Assembly (NCBI GenBank): GCA_009192285.1
Contig: CM018603.1
Coordinates: 4,686,062 to 4,750,061 of the forward strand
Length of the DNA: 64,000 bases
Reading direction: 5' to 3'
Source: Morchella semilibera
Lineage: Eukaryota; Ascomycota; Pezizomycetes; Pezizales; Morchellaceae
The notes below the pieces were generated by a model. It had not been told where the DNA came from, ran no database searches, and saw only the letters and a program-made list of their open reading frames with translations. The translations under genes and the position numbers were made by a program. Shown here piece after piece: positions 56,124 through 64,000 of this stretch. Position 1 is the first letter of the stretch. Every line of letters starts with the position of its first letter.

Positions 56124-56675
56124 CTACTCTGAACAAACCTTAATCTCCTTTGTTTCTTGTTTAATTGATCTGAGGGTTTCTATCTTCTGCCACGAGCTGA
56201 TGAGCTCAAAGCCCAGTTTAATCCTTTCATGGTTTAGTCCGTGAATATGGGCGGAAACGACTCCTACTTTAAAGGATTCCCCCGGCGCAGGGCGCCTCAG
56301 ATACTCGATACAGAGTCCTTCCACCTGCCGGCCCCTGGCAACCTCCCGGCCTATAGCTTGATAACGCCGATCAAGGTTCTTGTGCTCAACCTCCAGATTT
56401 GGGAGACTTGCTTCGAGACCACTACCATTGGCGGTGATGCCCTCTCCATCTGGCTGTATCTCAGCCTGTTGATCCAATGAACACTTTAGCTTTTTGCAGG
56501 ATATTATGTTCCGCTGTCCTGAAGAACGCTTTCCCCGTTTGGGTTTGGTTGCCCCCCACCTAGTACATCCCCGCGTCTCCCCCTCGTAGTGAGTGCCATG
56601 ATTACCAAAATTAGGGCTAATGTACTGTCTAGAATAATTGGGGTTATAGAAGAGGACAGCGGTGCTGATTGGAGT
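56124..56675 (-). other. 183-codon ORF without methionine (exon or gene remnant)
   Basis: The minus strand is open from just after a stop at 56678-56676 to the stop at 56124-56126, and contains no ATG at all. The N-terminal third is Asn/Tyr/Gly-rich, then basic (TKPKRGKRSSGQRN). The C-terminal half is charged and helix-rich with likely coiled coil (LEVEHKNLDRRYQAIGREVA), then ordered (HERIKLGFELISSWQKIETL). The composition is that of a real protein, so it may be an internal or last exon of a gene whose other exons I cannot find. It could also be a decayed gene or chance. A TTG at 56477 is the only near-cognate start in a fair place. Confidence 0.4.
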
Positions 56676-57587
56676 TTAGACCTCCACTCCTTATGGGGGG
56701 GGAATCCTGACGCTTTATAGCTTTGATCTAGATTGGCGTTAGCCTAAGGGCTTCTCAGGTAGGATCCACTTGCTCCCAGCATGGATAGGCACATTGAAGC
56801 AGGAGCTAGCTCCTTCCACAAACCTCATAATCCTTCCAATGATCAAACTCTCCACGGCGTTATTTGTGCTTGCCACACCACCCCATATGACCGGTTGCCA
56901 TAACATAGCCTTGCCCTTGAACAAAGGATTGTTTGGGACTCTTATTACTAAACAACACATGGTACCTCGCATGAGCGAGAACCCCTAGGTATAACATCGG
57001 CTATCACCTAACAACCTCAAAAGAGCGGATAGGAGAAAGGAAGCTCCTCAACCTTTGGTAAGATGCGTGGTGGATTCAATCTTTTCTCTCTTTCTAGTTG
57101 GATCTTGGTGAATTTGCTGTGGACAGGTCCTACCGATCCTAGTTGATTCCCAACTTCAAGCCTCGGTACCGCAGATGGCGTATAAATAAATATATACTTA
57201 AGGCCTGGGTTTGAATTGCTAATGGCAGAAAGCGTCCCACAGAGTGTAGTGGAAGCCCCTCTACTCCATATGGGTTGGCACACCGGAAGTCTCTGTTACC
57301 CCTCATATCTTACAGCAGGAGTAGGTCATCCTACGACCCTTCGTACACTATGATAGTAAGTATACTTGTGCAGTGGAAAGAAAACATACTTCGTACTTGT
57401 TCCTCACAGAAGGCGATACATAATCGAGAACAGGGATAGTGCTAGTATAATATTAGGTGAAATTACAATAGCCAAAAAGAGGGTATGGGTTAGTATGGTT
57501 GGGCAACTGCAGCACAGCGACAGGTAAAAAGCCACCAGACGCCTGCAAACCTTGCTTAGAAATAAGAGACATCAGCGTTGACACCCT
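56676..57587. other. Intergenic, nothing confident
   Basis: Two minus-strand frames (56739-56972 and 57017-57283) look slightly protein-like but have no domain, start or splice support. Confidence 0.4.
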
Positions 57588-57634
57588 GTGAACCCAACCC
57601 CGTGAACCCAACCCCGTGAACCCAACCCAACCCC
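57588..57634. repeat. Tandem repeat of GTGAACCCAACCCC
   Basis: Three units of 14 bases, the third extended by an extra AACCC. It lies just beyond the 3' end of the Tc1/mariner remnant. Confidence 0.85.
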
Positions 57635-57686
57635 GTAAACTCAAGGAAATGACAACGAATTACATGATGTATACTATAATGAGAGT

Positions 57687-58603
57687 TCAACAATGGGTTG
57701 GGGCCCCTTTTCTTCTAATACATTCCCTAACTCTCCTAGGCATGCTCTCTATCAATCTCTTGAAGTCACCTCGATCAGTTGATCCCTTCTGGTAATAGGT
57801 GGATTTCTTTGGTTGATTCTGTATTTCATCTTTCTCCAGAAATTCTCAATAGGGTTCGGGTCTGGTGATTATGTAGGCCAAGATTCTTTGGATCTTTACC
57901 CGGTTTGTTGCTTTCTTCAAGTTAGCAACTACAGATCCATGTATACTAGCATTATCTTCCATAACTATTGTTTCTCCATCCTGTCTGAAACTAGATTTAT
58001 AAAAACGGTAAAGTTCTGGCACAATGATGAGCCTAATTATCACGGCGTACTACGGACTTCGCAGAAGAGGACGATATTCGAGAACGGGCTTTTCGGTTGC
58101 GGTGGTTTTTCTTGAGTTTTTGGCGTTTCTACGGGTTTCTGTTACACGATGTTATGAGTCATGACTGTACAGGGATTAGGAGGGATATATATATGTTGCT
58201 ACGGATCTTTCCTTTGTCTTTTTCCTTTTCTTTCTTTTCCTACATATTCTTCCTGTTATCAACCCTACGGTTTAGTTCTGTTTGTCTCTTGTCTTTAGCT
58301 CTGAATAAACGACATCATCATCCTAGTTCCGCCAAGGTTCTCCTGGACCTTCCATAGTACATCGCCTCGTTCATCGTCCATGACCGTAGTCCGTATCGTC
58401 TACTAGTATCTTCGTCTTCACGTCTTCGTAAGAGAGGCTATTTGGACCCTCTGTCCCACGAACCTGCTCCTCGGTTAGAATCCCTCGTCGTAGCTCCTTG
58501 TCTTCGTCCCTGCCTTGCTTCGGTTGTGTGCCTCGGCTCTCTTGTGTCTTGTCTCCGTATTGCTCCGTAACACTAATATAATCTGGTCCTTTGATACACC
58601 CAG
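57687..58603 (-). pseudogene. Tc1/mariner transposase remnant split by a solo LTR
   Basis: The minus strand carries the C-terminal half of a DDE transposase. It reads GCIKGPDYI at 58603-58573, then the LTR insertion, then continues to VMEDNASIHGS, the second catalytic Asp region. After a frame change it shows the family hallmark SPDPNPIENFWRKMK (catalytic acid and NPIEN-W), and after a further frame change ends LIESMPRRVRECI with a stop at 57687-57689. At least two frameshifts make it dead. Removing the LTR with one 5-base duplication restores an uninterrupted frame across the insertion site. The N-terminal part is missing beyond 58603, where another LTR fragment begins. There are no clear terminal repeats. 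Confidence 0.85.
58038..58572 (-). mobile_element. Solo LTR, family B, copy 1
   Basis: 535 bases, read on the minus strand from TGTTACGGAGCAA to CGCCGTGATA. The flanks are a perfect 5-bp duplication CTAAT (58033-58037 and 58573-58577). It lies inside the Tc1/mariner transposase. Copy 2 is at 62415-63067. The 3' end is TA rather than the usual CA. Confidence 0.88.
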
Positions 58604-58914
58604 TGTGATGGAATAACCCGACGCAAAGTAGAAGACTCAAGAAGCACAGCCAGCACAACGAAGACACCGACGAAGACAAGGACAATGCCGGGCAGGCACA
58701 AGCATAGGCACCGGCAAGGGCAAAGGCAAGGACAGAGGCAAAAGGGCGCAAGGCGGGGAGAGTGAGGACGGGATAGATCTCAACGAGAATGATGAGAGTT
58801 ACTGTGGAATTCCTCTGAAGAAGACAGGATCTTGCGTGAGGAAAACTATGGCTGGAGCATAGGAGTATATTCCTATATACTGAGATAACAGAAAGACCAG
58901 ACAGAGAGGAAAGT
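58604..58914 (+). mobile_element. Solo LTR fragment, family C, copy 1
   Basis: Begins TGTGATGGAATAACCCGACG and aligns with the first half of the complete copy at 61526-62157, then loses similarity near 58914. The 3' part is missing and no target duplication can be shown. It lies 31 bases from family B copy 1, within the same transposase remnant. Confidence 0.75.
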
Positions 58915-59633
58915 ATGATTTTCAGCACTAATACTGCGGCATGGTTTTGAAAAGACTTAATTTCGAAAAGACCTTTAATGGAACCCAAAAAGATAAAAAA
59001 TATTATATTTGGTGCCCATTTAGAGCCTGTTAAGGCATAAGTAATAGTCTTTTGGAGAGAATCATATACGAAGGAAAAGAATTGTCAAAATCTGTAAGTA
59101 ATACAGGGTTAGGGCCGGGGACTTAAAGATATCACATTCTTCCTCTCCATCTCCACTAGGGTCCCGAGGATTACTCACTAGTAGGATACTATAAGTATAA
59201 AACATAGCTATTAACCAGTTATAAACTCTGGTATAATAGAAGAGAGTAAAATACTGTGTGGGGGATAGGATTACTTAAGCGAAAAATTTTCAACGCATTA
59301 CCAAATAAATACAAACGATACCGTAACTACTCATTTCAGAGTGGTTGCAAAGGATACCAGCTAGAAACAAGCAACACAAACGCAAGAAGAAATGTAAGTA
59401 GTCTTGAAGAAGATATGCAATTATTATTTGATAATAACCCTAATTGGTTGTTAGAATGGCTTTCAGATTTTCTTCAGATGATGAATCTAGTCTTTCATCA
59501 GCGAACTCAACTTGTGACTGGAGTCTCCCATCAATCTCCTGTGTCTCCTGAGAGTCTCTTGAGACTCCGGAATATTTTTTGAGTCTCCTGAGGCTCAGGA
59601 GACATCGGGAGACAAATGAAGTCTTGCTGATGT
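58915..59633. other. Upstream part of the hAT remnant, uncertain
   Basis: AT-rich. CAGGGTTAGGGCCGGG at 59104 could be a hAT-type terminus. A 108-codon frame at 59256-59582 (+) may be the decayed N-terminus of the transposase. Just after it is a cluster of GTCTCC/GGAGAC motifs with a 21-base palindrome at 59583-59603. Confidence 0.35.
59583..59603. repeat. 21-base palindrome
   Basis: GTCTCCTGAG, one central base, then CTCAGGAGAC: 10-base perfect arms. It sits in a run of related GTCTCC/GAGACT motifs from about 59519 to 59615. Confidence 0.85.
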
Positions 59634-61480
59634 TTGCCTAATACAGAAAACTCTCTGTACGCCTTGCAGTCTGAAAGCTTTATTGAAGAAGCGTGCGGGA
59701 CCTTTCTGAGTAATAAACAATCTTTGGAAGTGAGCGTTCAGCAGAATCAAAACCCTATACAGTATTTGATACAGTACACTGAGGAGTCGAAAAGAGATAC
59801 AACTCACCTGACTATAAAAAGAAACAAGTTATCAACTGGACCACAAGCAGGAATAGGTGGTAAACCTAGGGATAATGATGCAGATGAATTAACAGAAGTC
59901 AAGGATGGTATTATCCATTGTAAGTGGAACTATCAATTACAGACTGACAACTTGAGGGTTGGCTGCGCGGCCAAATAGAGATATAGTGCACCGACTAGAA
60001 TCAAAGCTCACGCAATGAGTTGTGATTTCCTAACAAAAAAATTGAAGGAAGGTGTCCAACAAAGAATGCAAAAGAAATCATTGTCCCAACTGGTTGAAGG
60101 GATACAGACCGCTGTCGTTAAAAAGAAAGAGGAATTGTCGAAAACGAATAATTGTTGCCCGACATGTAAGCGTACGGGTTTTCTATTTATTAAGAAAACT
60201 TCAAAATTAAATCAATATTTCTTAACTTCTCCTAAAGTCGGTTTGTCTAAGCAATTGACAGCACAATTTGATTTAGCGATTGTCAAATTATTTGTTATAA
60301 CAGGTATTCCACCGGATGTTCTTGACGATCCATTCTTCAAGGATTGCATGTCTACTTTACGATCAGGTTATACTCCACCTTCTTCTGCCAGATTTCTTGA
60401 AAATCCACTTCCAAACGAAGCAACAAATGCACGAGAGAAAGTACTCAAAATTGTTAGAGCGAAAAATATCTTACTCATAGTTTTGATGGTTGGGCGACTC
60501 CAAATGGTCTGAATATTTAAACTTCAACTACTACTTTGCCAGACGGTCGATCCTTTACTATTGATGATCATCAACATTCGGGACAGAGTCATACTGGGGT
60601 TTTATTGCTAATATTGCTATTACGGTTAATAGCTTATGTATTCTTGTATCTATATATTTATGCTGATGGCTATTAGGATATTAAATGAGTTGGTTCAGAT
60701 CTATACTCTGGTGTTTTATCCGACAATATAGGCAATACCAGAAAAGCTCGCCAACTTATTGTATTAGCATTTTCTAAAATCATGAACTTTCCTGATTCCA
60801 CACATCACTTGAATGATACAATCAAAGATATTGCCAAGTTCGATTTATCCTCTAAATGCATACGATATTCCGCTACAATTGCGAAATTTTTCAAAAAAAG
60901 TCCTATAGCAAATCGGAAACTCCAGGAAGCATGATCCTTACATAATATCAAATCCGGTCTCGAAGGGATTTCTAAAACACACTTTTCAACATCATATTTT
61001 TGTTGCAACTCAGTTTTCCATTGTCTACCAGCGGTTACAGCTGTCTGCCATGGCACCTCTTCTCAGAATTTATTTCAACTCCATAACATATCCGGTCCCG
61101 GATATCTCCATAAGCTAGTTACTGATACTTGTGAATTGCATAACTTTGAAGACAATTTTCAGTTGCTAAATGCGATACTTAGTCCAATAGCACATGGGTT
61201 AAAATCTAATTAATCAAGACAAACTAATCCTCCTGATGTTTTCTGGACATAAATTAAAGCAGCTGCACAATTGAAAAATTTATTTACCAATCCGATTTGG
61301 AACCAACATAGTGGTATATTATTACGTTGCCTTCCTCACTCATTACAAACAACTATTGTTGATATTTTGAACAAACGGTATACCGAAATGATTGATTCCG
61401 CACCTACCGATGTGTAACTACTAGCTTTCTTCTTAAATCCATTTATGTTGTCATATTGTAATAGTTGTTACCAAATTAAC
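59634..61480 (+). pseudogene. hAT-like transposase remnant, 5' part
   Basis: Broken plus-strand frames read in the order of a hAT transposase. At 59634-60050 a degenerate BED-type zinc finger is suggested (CKWNYQ then IKAHAMSCDF). At 60015-60470 comes the pattern that usually follows it (FDLAIVKLFVITGIPPDVLD, SGYTPPSSARFLENPL). At 60470-60510 a frameshift leads to SFDGWATPNG, the hAT DGW hallmark. Further scraps to 61430 include NTRKARQLIVLAFSKIMNFP and SYFCCNSVFHCLPAV, with several stops. The reading stops at the solo LTR at 61481 and probably resumes at 63169. It is certainly non-functional. The family call rests on motif order, not on a search. Confidence 0.65.
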
Positions 61481-61525
61481 TGTAAAGGGATATCTCAGAA
61501 GTCACTAAGATATGGCTAATGCTAA

Positions 61526-62157
61526 TGTGACGGAGTAACCCGACGCAAAGAAGAAGATGACAATGATGACGCAGAAGAACTCGAGGAGCACAGTCTACGT
61601 AACGAGGAGACCGACGAAGACAGAGGCAACACCAGCCAGGCACAAGTACAGGCACAGGCGAAGGCAAAGGTAAGGACAAAGGCACAAGAGCACAGAGCAG
61701 GGAGAGTGAGGACCGAATGGACCTCAACAGGGACGATAAAGAGTACTATGAGTTTCCTCTTGTCAGAGGAGCGAATCTGCGGTGCAAGAGGCTATGGCTT
61801 AGAAATAGGAGTAAATTCCTATATACTGGAATAACAGGAAGATGAGACAGAGAGAAAAGAAAGAAAGAACTAAGGAAAACATCTATCCCCGCTATTTAAC
61901 ATACCTCCTCCACCAGTCCGCCAAGACTACATATCATCATCCCCAGAATCCCATAGAAACCCGTCGCTACCACACCTCGTAATCCTCCCCACCATCTCCG
62001 CTATTTACATTACCAATCCATCACGCCATCGAACCTCCTAGAAACCTATGACGACACCCTCCACCTCACGTTCCCTGCTCTCGCTTAACATTTTCCCAAC
62101 AACCACAACCGTGCCTGCCCACCGAACTGTCGGGACAGATGCCAAGACGCCGGGACA
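61526..62157 (+). mobile_element. Solo LTR, family C, complete copy
   Basis: 632 bases from TGTGACGGAGTAACCCGACG to CGCCGGGACA (TG...CA), flanked by a perfect 5-bp duplication GCTAA (61521-61525 and 62158-62162). It is inserted in the family A solo LTR. Confidence 0.92.
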
Positions 62158-62414
62158 GCTAAGCGATAGTTCTGTAGCTTTTTAAACTTGTAATATTGTA
62201 GACCGGATTCCGTTCGCTTGAGAGGATGATGATTCCCCTAAGACGACGGGAATCCTACTAGCTATTTATACATAAAGACCCCCCTTAAACCCGTTAACTC
62301 CTCCAATAGCAAATCTCCCGCAATGCCTCCGCTACTGCTCCGATTTCCTACGAGGTGGGGTAAACAAGGGTCCACTCATAGGGTGTGGTAGTGGTTGCCG
62401 AGTTGTAGCCGAAC

Positions 62415-63067
62415 TATCACGGCGTACTACGGACTTCGCGGAGGAGGAGGATATTGGAGAATAGGGTTTCGGGTATAAGGTTTCTTTTGGGTTCTTGGAG
62501 TTTCTATAGGTTTCCGTTACACGATCTTATGAGTCTTGACTGTACAGGGATTAGGAGGAGTATATATACGTTGCTACGGATCTTCCCTTTGTTCTTTTCT
62601 TTCTCTTTCTTTTCCTACGTGTTCTTCCTGTTATCAACCCTACGGTTTAGTTTCGTCCTCGTTCGGTGTCTGTAGTTCTGAATATATTACGTCATAACCA
62701 TAGTCGTGCCAAGGCCTGAAGGGTCTTCCATAGTACCTCGCTTCGTCCTCACCTCGCTTCGTCCTTGTCTTCGTCTCGCTTCGCTCAAGACCTGAAGGGT
62801 CTTCCATAGTACCTCGCTTCGTCCTCGCCTCGCTTCGTCCTTGTCTTCATCTCGCTTCGCTCATCCATAGTCCATGACCGTAGTCCGCGTCGTCTACTGG
62901 TATCTTCGTCTCCACGTCTTTGTCAGAGAGGCCATCTGGACCCTCTGCCCTACAACTCTGCTCCTCGGTTAAGTTCTCTCGCCCTCGTCCCTTGCTTTCG
63001 TCCTCGCTCTTGCCTCGGTTGTGTACCTCGGCCCTCTTGCCAGTTGTCTCCGTGTTGCTCCGTAACA
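62415..63067 (-). mobile_element. Solo LTR, family B, copy 2
   Basis: 653 bases from TATCACGGCGTACTACGG to CTCCGTAACA on the plus strand, flanked by CGAAC and TGAAC (62410-62414 and 63068-63072, 4 of 5 match). It is longer than copy 1, partly because of an internal 76-base tandem duplication. It is inserted in the family A solo LTR. Confidence 0.92.
62715..62863. repeat. 76-base tandem duplication inside family B LTR
   Basis: CCTGAAGGGTCTTCCATAGT starts at 62715 and again at 62791. The two units differ at a few bases. Copy 1 of the LTR has a single unit. Confidence 0.9.
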
Positions 63068-63168
63068 TGAACCCCGCTTCTGGGCGTACGTCACTCTTCC
63101 CTTGCGCCGTCATACTAGGACAATCCCATTGTGCTACTAGTACCGCACTTCCAAGCAATCCTGTAACA

Positions 63169-64000
63169 CTAACTTCAATAGATTACCAAAGATTATCGAT
63201 CCTAAAATTGGGTACCCGTCAAGCGCCAACAGAGCTACACAAAAAAAACCTCCCAAAAGCTCTTCGAATACTTAATATTGAAACCGGTGCAGTCAGAATC
63301 AATATTATGACTCAAATAATGAGTCAATTGGAAGCATAGGAAAATAATGCTATCCATTTGAGAAACACAATCAAGATTCTGAATCTTATCTTTTATAGTG
63401 GTAATCATTACTATATGATTGACGGCCAAATATTTTATCAGTATATACTTTATATCAATATCATTTTGTACAATTCTAATGAATAGGATTTAGGAAATTG
63501 CTATTAAAACTTTCAGTGTAACACCAACATCAGCGAACGATGAACGTACAGCTTCAATAACTTGAATGGGTTGGTATAATTCTTCCAGACGTAGAAGAGT
63601 GGATACCAGCACACTTATGAACTTTGGAAGAAAAATCTATTCAATTCAACAATTCAAGCACATGACCGAACAGTGAATTTAAATGACTATTAATAAAAAG
63701 TTCCCCCATTAAGGTTGAGAATATATTGCAACACTCGGAAGCTGTACACAATAAACTAACTGAAGAGATCGATTATTGGTTTTCGCCATTCTTATCAACT
63801 CTGTCAATAATATGTCACTCAAATACGTCCGAACCGATTTTACAACAAGACACACTTTATTTCAATTCTTTTTCAAATACACTATTAGTATTTTCCTGCG
63901 AGAAAATTGTTCAACTATCACTTGTCAGATGGGATTTGGAAGATAACGAAATAATTAAATCTGATGCTTCCGAGAAAAAAGGGCAAAGGGTATTAGAAGA
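63169..64000 (+). pseudogene. hAT-like transposase remnant, 3' part
   Basis: AT-rich sequence of the same style as 59634-61480 resumes after the solo LTR. No frame is open for long. A scrap reading TPTSANDERTASIT near 63522 resembles the C-terminal hAT dimerisation block (TSA-x2-ER-x-FS) in degenerate form. It continues past the window edge. Confidence 0.45.

Larger units (their letters stand above)
61481..63168 (-). mobile_element. Solo LTR of the Ty3 family (A), carrying two nested LTRs
   Basis: Three blocks, 61481-61525, 62158-62414 and 63068-63168, are the reverse complement of the 393-bp LTR of the element at 41987. Subtracting the two insertions, each with one 5-base duplication (637 and 658 bases), from the 1,688-base span leaves exactly 393 bases. 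The flanks are TTAAC and CTAAC (4 of 5 match). There are several substitutions against the intact LTRs, so this insertion is older. It splits the hAT remnant. Confidence 0.95.

Noticed and set aside
58371-58988. 205-codon minus-strand ORF
   Set aside because: It runs through LTR families B and C and changes with each copy, so it is chance reading of LTR sequence.
61476-61727. Minus-strand ORF rich in Leu and Pro
   Set aside because: It lies across the boundary of LTR A and LTR C, so it cannot be an original gene.
62847-63158. 103-codon minus-strand ORF
   Set aside because: It crosses from LTR B into LTR A, so it arose by insertion.
1-64000. CRISPR arrays, bacterial operons and rRNA genes
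   Set aside because: No regularly spaced direct repeats, no rRNA-like stretch, and gene structure is clearly fungal.

Overview
This window looks like a repeat-rich chromosomal segment of a filamentous ascomycete fungus. The evidence is short introns with CTAAC-type branch points and GTANGT-type donors, a gag + pol Ty3/gypsy retrotransposon, a NACHT-ankyrin (fungal NLR-like) locus, and remnants of Tc1/mariner and hAT DNA transposons. Gene density is low: about a dozen supportable genes in 64 kb, separated by long stretches with no coding signal. A repeat-rich Pezizomycete-type genome (truffle or morel relatives) is a guess from this style of organisation, not something the sequence proves.

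Layout. 1-10 kb: two long intrinsically disordered proteins (1948 +, 4624-7272 -) and a small RING-finger gene (9722-10072 -). 13.7-14.9 kb: a spliced C2HC/C2H2 zinc-finger gene (-). 18.0-19.6 kb: two small TATA-driven genes, one encoding a 59-residue Cys/His-rich protein. 22.2 kb: a hAT-like MITE candidate. 23.1-27.4 kb: three short helical genes of unknown function, two of which look like diverged paralogues. 29.3-31.5 kb: a broken NACHT-ankyrin gene with a near-perfect 187-bp inverted duplication at its centre. 37.3 and 41.4 kb: two copies of a TA-flanked MITE either side of a four-exon coiled-coil + H-type lectin gene (38262-39645 -). 41987-49471: a complete, apparently very young Ty3/gypsy element (identical 393-bp LTRs, 5-bp target duplication, intact gag and pol). 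49.8-54.9 kb: a three-exon gene with a possible helix-turn-helix, a small gene broken by one in-frame stop, and a two-exon gene with an N-myristoylation-type start. 56.1-56.7 kb: a long ORF with no methionine codon. 57.6-64 kb: a transposon graveyard. Here a Tc1/mariner transposase is split by a solo LTR, and a decayed hAT transposase is split by a solo LTR of the intact Ty3 family. That solo LTR itself carries two further nested solo LTRs.

How it works together. There is no operon-like system. The window is a mosaic of small, mostly unrecognised genes in a landscape built by several waves of transposition. The nested LTRs give a relative time order: hAT, then LTR family A, then LTR families B and C. 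The intact family A element at 42-49.5 kb shows the same family was active again very recently. I did not find a clear new multi-gene defence or metabolic system. The most interesting signals are the palindrome inside the NLR-like gene, the separate putative promoter of pol, the small paralogous gene family, and the recurrent TACATGTA motif.
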